A DNA stretch of 64,000 bases from Lachnoclostridium sp. Its GTDB lineage: Bacteria > Bacillota > Clostridia > Lachnospirales > Lachnospiraceae. Positions 17,729 to 25,552 of the stretch are shown piece by piece (position 1 is the first letter of the stretch; every line of letters begins with the position of its first letter). The stretch spans positions 1-64,000 of the forward strand of contig JAETRR010000002.1 of assembly GCA_021770065.1 (NCBI GenBank). The letters are read 5' to 3'. Under the pieces are notes generated by a model, which saw only the letters and a program-made list of their open reading frames with translations, was not told the DNA's origin and searched no databases. The position numbers and the translations under genes are program-made.

Positions 17729-17848
17729 TTCCGGAGCGGACACCGGAAACACGATGTGTCAGAGGTTCGAATCCTCTCCCATATGAGGAATGGGTAGCTA
17801 AGTGGGTATAGCAATCGTAACTTTAATTTGCAACTGTAAATTGCAAAT
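17729..17848 (+). ncRNA. Permuted tRNA-like RNA (Y RNA-like candidate)
   Basis: The core 17751-17818 reads as a tRNA in permuted order. It runs ACGAT (anticodon 3' strand), GTGTC (5-base variable loop), AGAGG-TTCGAAT-CCTCT (perfect T arm), CCCATAT (acceptor 3' strand), linker GAG, GAATGGG (acceptor 5' strand), TA, GCTA-AGTGGGTA-TAGC (perfect D arm), A, then ATCGT (anticodon 5' strand). ATCGT/ACGAT pair fully; the acceptor pairs at 6 of 7 positions. The acceptor end is closed by a loop and the molecule is open at the anticodon. A 6-bp hairpin TTCCGG/CCGGAA precedes it and an 8-bp hairpin ATTTGCAA/TTGCAAAT follows. This is the topology of the tRNA-mimic domain of YrlA-type Y RNAs, or of permuted tRNA genes. 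There is no encoded CCA and no U33 equivalent is visible, so decoding is unlikely. Confidence 0.75.
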
Positions 17849-18178
17849 CCAGACGACGGAAGAAATGTGTTTTGCTTTTCCCGGGGAGCGTGCGATATGA
17901 GAGATTTGGAGTTTTCCATTTCTTTGATAGAGTAACACTTCCGGCCGCAGAAAGGCAGTATGGCTTTGGATACCGAAAGCGGTTTAAAAGGAACAGCCTG
18001 CTTCTGTGAGGCGCAGGTCCTTCCGGCAAAACGTTTTCTGAAAAAGCCGTCCCCGTTTCGGCGGTGGGAAAAGCGGGCGCACTTCCATGAAAATGAAACA
18101 GGAATTTCAAGGACAGACAGGTGCTTAAGGCATACGAATTGTCCATAGATACAGAGTGAAAGAAAGAAGGTAAGATAA
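17849..18178 (+). other. Noncoding gap between tRNA-like RNA and slipin
   Basis: No open frame here has a ribosome site or recognisable product. The sequence can form further stems, such as CAGAAAGGCAG with CTGCTTCTG at about 17948-18006, so the noncoding RNA may extend through it. The slipin ribosome site GAAAGAAGG lies at its end. I see no terminator, so it is probably the slipin leader. Confidence 0.5.
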
Positions 18179-19294
18179 ATGAAGTATTTGATTAAGGAAC
18201 AGGAATGCGGATATTTATTAAAGAATGGAATTTTACAGGGTCTGTTGTTTGCCGGAAAGCATTCTATTCATTCCTTTCTGGGATATGAGCTTCGGATTGT
18301 ATCTATGATGGGAAAGGTGGATACAAAGAAGCTTCCGGTAGAGCTTCTGATGCGCCAGCCGGAATTTGCAAAGCGTGTGATCCGGGTGCGCATTCCGGAC
18401 CACTGCATCGGCATTCACATGACAGACGGCATTTACAGGCAGGTTTTGATGGAAGGGGAGGTACTCTACTGGAATGTATTTGAGGAAAATGAAATCCGTC
18501 TGGTGGACGTGACAGGTACGGAGATGACCGAGGACCAGGTGCCCGGCATGTACCGCCATCTCATACCTGCCCGGCTGTACAAGAAGGTAGCCGTCGGCGA
18601 GGGAGAGACAGGGCTGTTGTACATAGACGGACATTTCGACAGGGAGCTTTCCTGCGGAACATATTTCTACTGGAATTATGCCCATGAGATATCCTGTAAG
18701 GTATTCAATCTTAAGGTGCAGCAGCTTGACATATCCGGCCAGGAGATTCTGACGGCGGATAAGGTGGGAATCCGGCTCAATATTCTGTGCAGCTATCGCA
18801 TCACAAAGCCTTTGGAACTGGTGAAGAAGCTGGAGGGCGCATCCAGGCTTTTGTACACCCGGGTGCAGCTTGCAGCCAGGGAGTATGTGGGACAGTTCCG
18901 TCTGGATGAGCTTCTGGCTCAGAAGGAGGAGATTGGACGTGTACTGGGACAGCGGCTTCTGGAAGTACAGGAGGAGTACTGTGTGGAGGTGCTGGATGTG
19001 GGAATCAAGGACATCATTCTTCCGGGCGAGATTCGGGATATTATGAATACGGTTCTGGTGGCGGAAAAGAAGGCCCAGGCCAATGTGATAATGCGCCGTG
19101 AGGAGGTAGCATCCACCAGGAGCCTTCTGAATACGGCGAAGCTCATGGAGGAAAATCCGGTTCTGTACCGATTAAAGGAGCTGGAGTATCTGGAGCGGAT
19201 TTGTGATAAGGTAGGCTCCATTTCGGTGAGCGGCGGAGGGAATCTTCTGGAGCAGCTGGTTGGGATAATGGCACCTAAGATGAGGGAAGGATAA
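18179..19294 (+). CDS. Slipin (SPFH/stomatin-like) of the rtcB operon
   Basis: This is an SPFH-domain protein of the slipin group; such genes are known partners of rtcB in bacterial RNA-repair operons. The SPFH core runs from about residue 175, with LDISGQEILTADKVGIRLN, the helix YTRVQLAAREYVGQF and the slipin tail REEVASTRSLLNTAKLMEENPVLYRLKELE. Normal slipins have about 250 aa, but this one has 371. Its first 175 residues hold about three related beta-rich units, each with a short glycine turn such as LLKNGILQGLLFAG and LLYIDGHFDRELSCG. No N-terminal membrane helix is visible, so it may be peripheral or soluble. How it works in RNA repair is unknown. Confidence 0.88.
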   Translation: MKYLIKEQECGYLLKNGILQGLLFAGKHSIHSFLGYELRIVSMMGKVDTKKLPVELLMRQPEFAKRVIRVRIPDHCIGIHMTDGIYRQVLMEGEVLYWNVFEENEIRLVDVTGTEMTEDQVPGMYRHLIPARLYKKVAVGEGETGLLYIDGHFDRELSCGTYFYWNYAHEISCKVFNLKVQQLDISGQEILTADKVGIRLNILCSYRITKPLELVKKLEGASRLLYTRVQLAAREYVGQFRLDELLAQKEEIGRVLGQRLLEVQEEYCVEVLDVGIKDIILPGEIRDIMNTVLVAEKKAQANVIMRREEVASTRSLLNTAKLMEENPVLYRLKELEYLERICDKVGSISVSGGGNLLEQLVGIMAPKMREG

Positions 19295-19346
19295 GGGACA
19301 GCTTTAAAAAATTCCAAAATTGTCACAAGCAGTTGACAGTTTTCCA

Positions 19347-19379
19347 AGAAATCCTGGTAGCAATGCAACCGGGATTTCT
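19347..19379 (+). promoter_or_regulatory. Inverted repeat upstream of XRE gene
   Basis: AGAAATCC and GGATTTCT are perfect complements 17 bases apart, with GGT/ACC inside. They lie about 90 bases before the XRE start and could be its operator or an RNA hairpin. Confidence 0.45.
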
Positions 19380-19465
19380 GGTAAAATAGCACTGTGAATC
19401 CGAAAACAGCAATTTCTGCCTTAAGGAAGAATTGCAGGACCAGAGACGAAGAGGAGGCGCCTACA

Positions 19466-20101
19466 ATGAACGCAGCAGACAGAATACAGACCTTAAGAAA
19501 AGCAAAGGGCATGTCCCAGGAAGGACTGGCAGATAAAATCGGTGTGTCCAGGCAGACCGTTTCCAAGTGGGAGAGTGAACAGAGCCTCCCTGATTTGGAA
19601 AAGATTATTTTACTCAGCGAATACTTCGAGGTTACCACGGATTATCTGCTGAAGGGAATTGAACCGAAACCCGATGTGCCGCAAAAACGGACCGATGCCC
19701 GGATTTTTGCGGCAGCAGGAACAGCCTTTAATTTTATCGGCCTGGTTGCGGCAATTACCATATGGATAGAAGAACAGACGACAACGGCGGTGGCAGTCGG
19801 CCTGATTATTATGGCAATGGGATGCATGATCACCGTTATAGGGCAGTTTGTGGGGACACATGGAAAAAGCGCCTTGAAATGGTTCGGAGCAGTCAACGTG
19901 TGGTTTCTGTCACTGATTCCTGTTTCCTGTGCATTTAACTGTATCCAGGGAACACTCGGCCGCTTTTCCTGGATGCTCACACCGATTCCCTCTATGGGCA
20001 ATTCTTATATAGCTTATAGCCTGTGCTGGCTGGCGTACCTTGCCTTTTGCCTTTTTACAGATTTGATTCTTTTGAAAGGAAAAGGGGAAACCGGGAAATA
20101 A
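19466..20101 (+). CDS. XRE-family regulator with membrane domain
   Basis: The N-terminal helix-turn-helix ([30 protein letters not shown], residues about 6-36) is a typical Cro/C1 type. A linker is followed by about four hydrophobic segments from residue 75 to the end, so it is a membrane-tied DNA-binding protein. The length is 211 aa. The start MNAADRIQ follows GAGGAGG; the track's GTG start at 19394 is not supported. Its targets are unknown. An inverted repeat upstream could serve autoregulation. Confidence 0.85.
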   Translation: MNAADRIQTLRKAKGMSQEGLADKIGVSRQTVSKWESEQSLPDLEKIILLSEYFEVTTDYLLKGIEPKPDVPQKRTDARIFAAAGTAFNFIGLVAAITIWIEEQTTTAVAVGLIIMAMGCMITVIGQFVGTHGKSALKWFGAVNVWFLSLIPVSCAFNCIQGTLGRFSWMLTPIPSMGNSYIAYSLCWLAYLAFCLFTDLILLKGKGETGK

Positions 20102-20116
20102 GGCCGCAATCCCCGT

Positions 20117-21163
20117 TCACTCCACACAGGAATAAAACAGCTCATGCTGCCTCTGCACCCTCCGGCGCACTTCCGCAAGAAATGTCTCCGGTCCCAGAAT
20201 CCGGATCACCGGGCCGAAGGAAAGAAGATCGATCAGCAGTTCCGTCTCGTCAGCCTGATCGTAACAGATGGAGCACAGCCAGGTGTCGCTTTCCGGCTCA
20301 TACACAGTCTGTTTTTCATAGTTGGCAAAGTGCAGCATACACCGCTCTAAGGCATTGCGTTCATTGCGGATGCGGATCTGCACCGGTTCCTCTGCCTGCC
20401 GCTGAAAACGGGTGATATCCCAGTCAAATCCTTGAGGGACCGGGTTTTTGGAAAGAAAGCAGCCGCGTATCCGGGCAGCATTCATCACATGGAACTGCTT
20501 TGGACGTCCGTGGGCGAGAGACACGCAGAGCAGCCGGAATTTATCGTCCTTCAAAGAATACTGAAAACGGCAGGGCAGAACCTCCAGAGTCAGAGGATTC
20601 CCCCTGCGGCTTTCATAAGCGGTAAATAAGGGGCATTTCCCGATCATAGCTTTCAGAATCGTCTGAAAGATCTCCCGGTAAGACGGATCTCCATAAGGAT
20701 CCCCGTCCGAATACCGGTCAAAATAGTGAAAATCCGAAGGCTCATAGAGGGCCGGAACATTTTCAAAGGCTTCTTCAAGCTCCTTCAGGGCGTCATCCGG
20801 AAAAAAGAGCCGGAACCGGGGATCTGGCAGCAGGGCTTTAAGCCAGGACTTTTGAAGTTTTGTCAGAGGAGGTTTTAAAAAGCTGTCATTTTTCCCCTTC
20901 TGCTCCCGTTTAAGAGCGCAGGAAAAACGCCCGTCCTCCTCCCTGTTAAGGAGAGGACGAAAGGCCCCTTCAAGGAGCTTCGGAAGAATGGTAAGCACGC
21001 CGTCCATAGAAGAGACGCTTAAAATATCCTCTTCCATTTCCTTCCGGGTTAGAGGTTTGGCCTCTGCATCCAGCAGGATACGCCGTATAGCCTGAAAATA
21101 AGAGCCGTAGATTTCTTCAAATAATTCCATTGTTCCTTCATTCCCGTTCCGCATATTTTTCAT
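20117..21163 (-). CDS. WYL-domain protein (downstream of pair)
   Basis: This 348-aa protein resembles WYL-domain transcription regulators. WYL domains often sense nucleic acids or small ligands. The central and C-terminal parts show the WYL-like fold around LTLEVLPCRFQYSLKDDKFRLLCVSL and a terminal WCX-like part with LLIDLLSFGPVIRILGPETFLAEVRRR. The N-terminus is helical without a clear winged helix. It lies 8 bases after the other WYL gene and is certainly co-transcribed with it. The start is uncertain: ATGs at 21163, 21154 and 21130 are possible, the second with better ribosome-site spacing. Confidence 0.8.
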   Translation of the reverse strand: MKNMRNGNEGTMELFEEIYGSYFQAIRRILLDAEAKPLTRKEMEEDILSVSSMDGVLTILPKLLEGAFRPLLNREEDGRFSCALKREQKGKNDSFLKPPLTKLQKSWLKALLPDPRFRLFFPDDALKELEEAFENVPALYEPSDFHYFDRYSDGDPYGDPSYREIFQTILKAMIGKCPLFTAYESRRGNPLTLEVLPCRFQYSLKDDKFRLLCVSLAHGRPKQFHVMNAARIRGCFLSKNPVPQGFDWDITRFQRQAEEPVQIRIRNERNALERCMLHFANYEKQTVYEPESDTWLCSICYDQADETELLIDLLSFGPVIRILGPETFLAEVRRRVQRQHELFYSCVE

Positions 21164-21171
21164 TTCCTTCT

Positions 21172-22410
21172 TTACTGCTGTGTCCCCGCATACATCTCAT
21201 ACATCTGTTCCAAATCCCGGGTTACCTTTTTTAGAGCTGCCTCGTTGGAACACTGCAGATCCAGAATCCGTCCGGTAAAGGACTTTACCCAGGAAAGCAT
21301 TTCATTTGCGTCAAAAAATGTACCTGTATACAAAAATACATTTTCCCGGATCCTGAGAACCTCACCGCCCCGTCCCTCCCGCCGGAGCCGGTTTATAATA
21401 TGTTCTTCCCGTTTTTCGTCAATGTACAGTTTCATGCACAGGGTTTCCATACGGCTGCGTCCTCCGAAAGAAACGCCCCAGCAGGAGGCAAGATTTTTCT
21501 TTAATTTCTCCCGGTAAAGCTCATACTCCGGGCATACCGTAAGAGGCTCCACCCGGGAAATACAGTCAAGACGCAGGCAGTTAAATCTCCGCCTGGGAAA
21601 AAAATAAAGACAGAGATAGCGCCGTCCGGTCTGGGTGCTCACAAAGATCTGCAGAGGAAGTCCGGTAACCTGTGCCCGTTTTCCCGAGCGGACGCTGTGG
21701 TTCTCGAAGGTGATAATCCGGTGTTCCCTCATGGCCTCCAGTATCTTCAGCAGCACCTGATCCTCCAGGGTATGTACCAGAAAATAGTGCTTCCAGCAGA
21801 AGAGATCATTGTGAAGAAATTCACGATCCAGGAGCGTGCTTCCCACAATGCCGAAGGGCATGGCCTCGGAGCAGAACTTCACTGCCTGCATCAGGTCCCC
21901 ATAGAGAGGGGAGGCTTCCAGCGCCATAGGGGGAGAAAGACGGTAGACATAGGCTTTTCCGTTTTTTTGAACCTCCAGAATTCCAAGGCGCTCATATTCC
22001 CGGCATTTGTTCCGCACTGTCTGCAGATCGGGGACATGCTCCATATGCTCCGCCAGGAGATCGCAGAGGGCAAAAGCCGTGAGAGGGCCTTCCTTTTCCA
22101 GAAGATAAAGAAGGAAAAAATGGAGCAGAAGATCATTGTCCGTAAAACTTTTGGACTTCCAGGCGGCGTAGAGAGGATTCGTGGAAAGCTGCTTGCTGTC
22201 CATATGGACGGAAACCTGCTTTCCCCGGGCTGTGTAATCGGCATGAATATACCCGGACAGATAACTCTCAATCCGGCGCCGCTCATTGTCGTAGGTGCGT
22301 CCGCTTTTCTCCCCGAATTCGCTGCGGACCTTAAAGCCGTAGAGGAAAAACTGCCGCATATAATCCCGGATGCGCTCAAAATTTTTAATAAGCTCTTGAT
22401 AGTCGGACAT
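21172..22410 (-). CDS. WYL-domain regulator (first of pair)
   Basis: This 412-aa protein combines an N-terminal winged-helix region (about residues 80-155, LLLHFFLLYLLEKEGPLTAF to YERLGILEV) with a WYL domain (about 215-310, including IITFENHSVRSGKRAQVTGLP and RRYLCLYFFPRRRFNCLRLD) and a WCX tail. It is the leading gene of a two-gene minus-strand operon with a clear TTGCCC-N17-TATAAT promoter. Two adjacent WYL proteins may work as a heterodimer, like PafB/PafC. The target genes are not evident here. Confidence 0.85.
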   Translation of the reverse strand: MSDYQELIKNFERIRDYMRQFFLYGFKVRSEFGEKSGRTYDNERRRIESYLSGYIHADYTARGKQVSVHMDSKQLSTNPLYAAWKSKSFTDNDLLLHFFLLYLLEKEGPLTAFALCDLLAEHMEHVPDLQTVRNKCREYERLGILEVQKNGKAYVYRLSPPMALEASPLYGDLMQAVKFCSEAMPFGIVGSTLLDREFLHNDLFCWKHYFLVHTLEDQVLLKILEAMREHRIITFENHSVRSGKRAQVTGLPLQIFVSTQTGRRYLCLYFFPRRRFNCLRLDCISRVEPLTVCPEYELYREKLKKNLASCWGVSFGGRSRMETLCMKLYIDEKREEHIINRLRREGRGGEVLRIRENVFLYTGTFFDANEMLSWVKSFTGRILDLQCSNEAALKKVTRDLEQMYEMYAGTQQ

Positions 22411-22460
22411 GGTGATGCCTTTCTGTTAATCGGATTTATGGTGTTGCCGTCAGTAATTTG

Positions 22461-22489
22461 ATTATACTACGGCAAAAGAAAGAGGGCAA
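22461..22489 (-). promoter_or_regulatory. Promoter of WYL pair
   Basis: TTGCCC and TATAAT on the minus strand are separated by 17 bases, about 50 bases before the WYL start. Confidence 0.75.
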
Positions 22490-22493
22490 GATG

Positions 22494-22521
22494 TTGACAT
22501 TTTTGCATCCTTTGATAGAAT
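22494..22521 (+). promoter_or_regulatory. Promoter of tlpA-like operon
   Basis: TTGACA and TAGAAT with a 16-base spacer lie 30 bases before the lipoprotein start, divergent from the WYL promoter. Confidence 0.75.
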
Positions 22522-22553
22522 GAAAATAAGAATTTGAGTAAAGGAGTATCCTT

Positions 22554-23144
22554 ATGAGAAACTGGAGAAAATACTGTATACTGCTGGGCGTGCTTCCGGC
22601 AATGCTTTTCTGGGGCTGTGCCGGGAAAAATGCAGTTCAGAATCCGGAAGCAGAAACACAGAAAGAAGAAAATGCCGCTTCGGAAAAAGAGGAAAATGCT
22701 GCTTCGGAGGCTGTGGCTTTTGAAGGACAGGATTTGGAGGGAAATACCGTTTCCCAGGAAATATGTACACAATCAAAGCTTACCATGATTAACGTGTGGG
22801 CCACCTACTGTAACCCCTGTTTAAACGAGATGCCGGAGCTGGGAGAACTGGTACAGGAATACGACACGTCGGATTTCCAGCTGATTGGAATTGTAAGCGA
22901 TGTTGTCGAGGGGCAGGATGAAGATGCCCTGGCATATGCGGCAGATCTGGTGGAGGAGACAGGGGCAGACTATCCGCATCTGCTTTTAAATGAGTCTTTG
23001 TACAGCGGCCTGCTTGCAGAGGTATCTGCCGTGCCCACTACATTCTTCCTCAATGAAAAAGGAGAGGTTCTGGATGTGGTCGTGGGCGCCATGGACAAAT
23101 CTCATTGGAAGGAGAAGATAGATGGGCTTCTTGAAAATCTATAG
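22554..23144 (+). CDS. TlpA-like thioredoxin lipoprotein
   Basis: This is an extracytoplasmic thiol-disulfide protein. A lipoprotein signal with lipobox LFWGC sits at residues 18-22. An acidic linker follows, then a TlpA/AhpC-like thioredoxin fold with the active site WATYCNPCLNEMPEL and the cis-proline region AVPTTFFLNEKG. The length is 196 aa. It reduces or oxidises thiols outside the membrane. The two following genes (CXXC peptide and NapH-like ferredoxin) overlap or abut it and probably supply electrons. Confidence 0.92.
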   Translation: MRNWRKYCILLGVLPAMLFWGCAGKNAVQNPEAETQKEENAASEKEENAASEAVAFEGQDLEGNTVSQEICTQSKLTMINVWATYCNPCLNEMPELGELVQEYDTSDFQLIGIVSDVVEGQDEDALAYAADLVEETGADYPHLLLNESLYSGLLAEVSAVPTTFFLNEKGEVLDVVVGAMDKSHWKEKIDGLLENL

Positions 23145-23274
23145 ACAAAAAGCATGGCTTCTGGGAACGGCTCTTGGATTCGCATTTCTGGGTCTGGGAG
23201 CAGCCCGTGGACAGCTGGAAATTGTCTGGAAAAAGGCGGTCATGATCTGTCTGGAGTGCATTGGGATTGGGTGA
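23122..23274 (+). CDS. CD1871A-type small CXXC protein
   Basis: This 50-aa gene is too short for the ORF track. It starts inside the end of the tlpA-like gene after GGAAGGAGA. One hydrophobic helix (WLLGTALGFAFLGLGAA) is followed by a C-terminal ICLECIGIG with a CXXC pair. This matches the CD1871A family of small CXXC membrane peptides, which occur between TlpA-like and NapH-like genes in clostridia. It may carry reducing power across the membrane, which is inference. Confidence 0.85.
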   Translation: MGFLKIYRQKAWLLGTALGFAFLGLGAARGQLEIVWKKAVMICLECIGIG

Positions 23275-23278
23275 AACA

Positions 23279-24106
23279 ATGAGAAAAAATTTGCGGCTTA
23301 AGGTACAGATTTTCTATACTATTCTTACCAACGGGTATGTCTACGGGTTTTTGAACGGGAAAATCTATCAAGGGAACCTGAAATATGCCTGTGTACCGGG
23401 ATTGAACTGCTATTCCTGTCCGGGTGCCGTCGGCTCCTGTCCCATCGGGGCGCTCCAGGCGGTGCTGAATCAGAGGAGCGTCCAGATTCCTTTCGGGGTT
23501 CTGGGGTTTCTCTTTGTGTTCGGAAGCATTCTGGGGCGCTTTGTGTGCGGCTGGCTCTGTCCTTTTGGCCTGGTACAGGATCTGCTTCATGGGATTCCCC
23601 TGTTTCAGAAGCGGAAGCGTCTGCCTTTTCATTCAGTGCTTAAATACGGGAAATATATGGTGCTTATCTTTCTGGTATGTATCGGCTCTGCGTTTCTCTT
23701 TGGGGGTTTTGCAAAGGTTCCGGCCTTCTGCAAATATCTGTGTCCTTCGGGAACGCTATTCGGAGCTCTTCCCCTGCTTACGGGGAATAAGCTTCTGCGC
23801 AGCCAGGCAGGAGGGCTGTTCTTTTGGAAGCTTGGAATTCTGCTGGTGCTTCTTACTCTCTCCGTAAAGATCTACCGGCCCTTCTGCCAGTATCTGTGCC
23901 CCTTGGGAGCCGTATACGGCTGGTTCAATCGTTTCAGCCTGGTTCAGATCCATTGGGAAGAAGAGCAGTGTATTTCCTGCCATGCCTGTGAAGACGCCTG
24001 CCCGGCGGGACTTTCCCTTAAGGAGATATCGCGTTCTTCGGAGTGTATCCGCTGCGGCAGGTGCATCCGGGTCTGTCCGGCAGAGTGTCTGCATTTTCGG
24101 AAATGA
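23279..24106 (+). CDS. NapH-like membrane 4Fe-4S protein
   Basis: This is a polytopic membrane protein of the NapH/YccM type. Three cysteine pairs sit next to membrane helices (CGWLCPFG, CKYLCPSG, CQYLCPLG), and two classical ferredoxin clusters close the protein (CISCHACEDACP and CIRCGRCIRVCP). It moves electrons between membrane carriers and the cytosol. Together with the TlpA-like protein and the CXXC peptide it makes a plausible route for electrons to the outside. The ATG at 23279 gives 275 aa; the track used a TTG at 23261. Confidence 0.9.
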   Translation: MRKNLRLKVQIFYTILTNGYVYGFLNGKIYQGNLKYACVPGLNCYSCPGAVGSCPIGALQAVLNQRSVQIPFGVLGFLFVFGSILGRFVCGWLCPFGLVQDLLHGIPLFQKRKRLPFHSVLKYGKYMVLIFLVCIGSAFLFGGFAKVPAFCKYLCPSGTLFGALPLLTGNKLLRSQAGGLFFWKLGILLVLLTLSVKIYRPFCQYLCPLGAVYGWFNRFSLVQIHWEEEQCISCHACEDACPAGLSLKEISRSSECIRCGRCIRVCPAECLHFRK

Positions 24107-24159
24107 AATAATAATTTCCTTTTATCGTACTTTTGGCTGCCTTTTATTCTTGCTTTTGG

Positions 24160-24189
24160 TTGACAAATGATGTTGAAAATTATTACAAT
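24160..24189 (+). promoter_or_regulatory. Promoter of AT-rich island
   Basis: TTGACA and TACAAT with an 18-base spacer lie about 65 bases before the ADP-ribosyltransferase-like gene. Confidence 0.65.
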
Positions 24190-24255
24190 TAAGATAATAA
24201 TTTTAAAGGATTAAAAAATGATATTATAAATTAAGGAATAAAAGGTTGTGGCGTT

Positions 24256-24878
24256 TTGTATCATGGAACAAAGACACAGAGAGGAAGAAGAATATTAAAG
24301 AACCAAAAGATGGAATATAGCCGAGGCGATGGCGAATGGCTGGGTGATGGGATTTACTTATATAAAGATAGAATTTATGCATACCGTTGGATTACGATTC
24401 AGTATAAAAACAAGCATTCAGGCGATCCGGTTTTAAAAGATCTCTTAGAAGAATATATGATTCTGGATGTGGAAGTTTTTTATGATTATGAGAGGACTTT
24501 TTCACTCTTAAATCCGGAACATAGGATGGAGTTTTTAAAAGCGAAAGAAGCATGTAAAAGAAAAGCAGGTTTTTCTGAAAGGCTTCGGGCATATAATTAT
24601 ACAGATGGTGTTATTTTAAATATTATGTTAAGAATATGGGGTATAGCAAAGACTATGATATGGTAGAAGCAGCTTTCCTGCTAGAGAATGAGGAAGAGAC
24701 AGATAGCAGATTTGGTTCATTGAGTGAATATCAATTATGCGTAAAAAATCCAGATAGAATAGGGTGTATAAAGGATGGCACATCAGAATTTCCTTTTGAG
24801 GAATATCGGAAAAAGCTTCATGTAGTAAATTCATATAGAACAAAATGCAACATCAAAAAAGGTATTTATAAAACTTAA
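24256..24878 (+). pseudogene. Frameshifted ADP-ribosyltransferase-like gene
   Basis: Two overlapping frames read as one protein broken by a one-base shift near 24625-24640. The first part starts YHGTKTQRGRRILK and has WLGDGIYLYKDRIYAYRW, recalling the H and Y motifs of the ART/PARP fold. The second part continues GYSKDYDMVEAAFLLENEEE and ends SEYQLCVKNPDRIGCIKD. Adding one base near TTAAGAATATG would join them. The start is a TTG with AAAGG about 10 bases upstream. In a toxin-type operon a frameshift could mark an inactivated toxin, a read error or recoding. The fold assignment is by motif only. Confidence 0.6.
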
Positions 24879-24890
24879 AGGAGTGGAATT

Positions 24891-25127
24891 ATGAATAAGA
24901 ATGATGAATTAGAATATAAATTAAATAAAATAGAAGAATTTTTTGATGGTTTGTCACTGGAAGAATTTGAGAAAATGAGTTTTGAAGCAGGATTAGGAAG
25001 AATTAACGAGAGCAGGAAAAGTAGTTATGTTCTGGCAATTGATGGATATTCCAGTACGATTGCCAATTTTAACATAGACAATAATTTTGAATTTCAGATA
25101 AGTTGTGAAGCAGAGAAGGCGGCATAG
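24891..25127 (+). CDS. Small acidic protein, possible antitoxin
   Basis: I do not recognise this 78-aa protein. It is charged, with a helical first half (LEYKLNKIEEFFDGLSLEEF) and a beta-rich second half. The ribosome site is AAAGGAG. It stands between the ADP-ribosyltransferase-like gene and the SecB-like gene, and its stop is one base from the next start. Size and position fit the antitoxin of a chaperone-controlled toxin-antitoxin set, but this is inference from context. Confidence 0.6.
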   Translation: MNKNDELEYKLNKIEEFFDGLSLEEFEKMSFEAGLGRINESRKSSYVLAIDGYSSTIANFNIDNNFEFQISCEAEKAA

Positions 25128-25128
25128 A

Positions 25129-25542
25129 ATGAGTAAAGAAATATCAGGCGCAATTTTTTTTGAAAAATATGAGGTTGTTGAAGTATCTTTCAAAAAAAAT
25201 GATGCTTATGATAGTGAGGAAGTAAGCGTTGATGTAAAAATGGATGCAGATATAAAAACGGATGATAACAAAGAGTCCATGATTGTTGAGTTAGAACTTA
25301 AGCTTTTTGAAAATGCTGTGGAGAAAGGATATCCTTTTGATATGTATGTTCTTGTAAGAGGATATTTTTCTGGAAGAGGAGAAGATATACTGCAATATCA
25401 AGCCAATGCTATTGCAATTCTTTATCCTTATGTGAGAGCACTTGTTTCAACTTATACAGCGAATTCGAATGTAACTCCTCTCATTTTGCCAACAATTAAT
25501 GTGAATAAAATGTTAAAAGAGAAAAAAGCAGAACTTCATTAA
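25129..25542 (+). CDS. SecB-like chaperone
   Basis: This 137-aa protein looks like a SecB-family fold. Beta strands with VEVSFKKND and MIVELELKLFENAVEKG are followed by the characteristic end AILYPYVRALVSTYTANSNV and TPLILPTINVNKML, comparable with the SecB signature of a tyrosine/alanine helix followed by a Pro-Ile-Asn segment. Firmicutes normally lack SecB, and stand-alone SecB-like genes often guard toxin-antitoxin pairs. The ATG at 25129 sits right after the previous stop; the earlier ATG at 25105 would overlap. The AT-rich composition suggests horizontal acquisition. Confidence 0.75.
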   Translation: MSKEISGAIFFEKYEVVEVSFKKNDAYDSEEVSVDVKMDADIKTDDNKESMIVELELKLFENAVEKGYPFDMYVLVRGYFSGRGEDILQYQANAIAILYPYVRALVSTYTANSNVTPLILPTINVNKMLKEKKAELH

Positions 25543-25552
25543 AAATGGATAA

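Noticed and set aside
17701-17790. Ordinary tRNA gene with T arm AGAGGTTCGAATCCTCT
   Set aside because: No 5' acceptor or D arm precedes the T arm at the right distance; the matching D arm and acceptor strand lie downstream, so only the permuted reading fits.
17823-18146. ORFs on both strands in the rtcB-slipin gap
   Set aside because: No ribosome sites, no recognisable products, and they cover the structured RNA region.
21697-22461. 254-aa plus-strand ORF
   Set aside because: Antisense shadow of the WYL regulator gene; low-complexity composition and no family.
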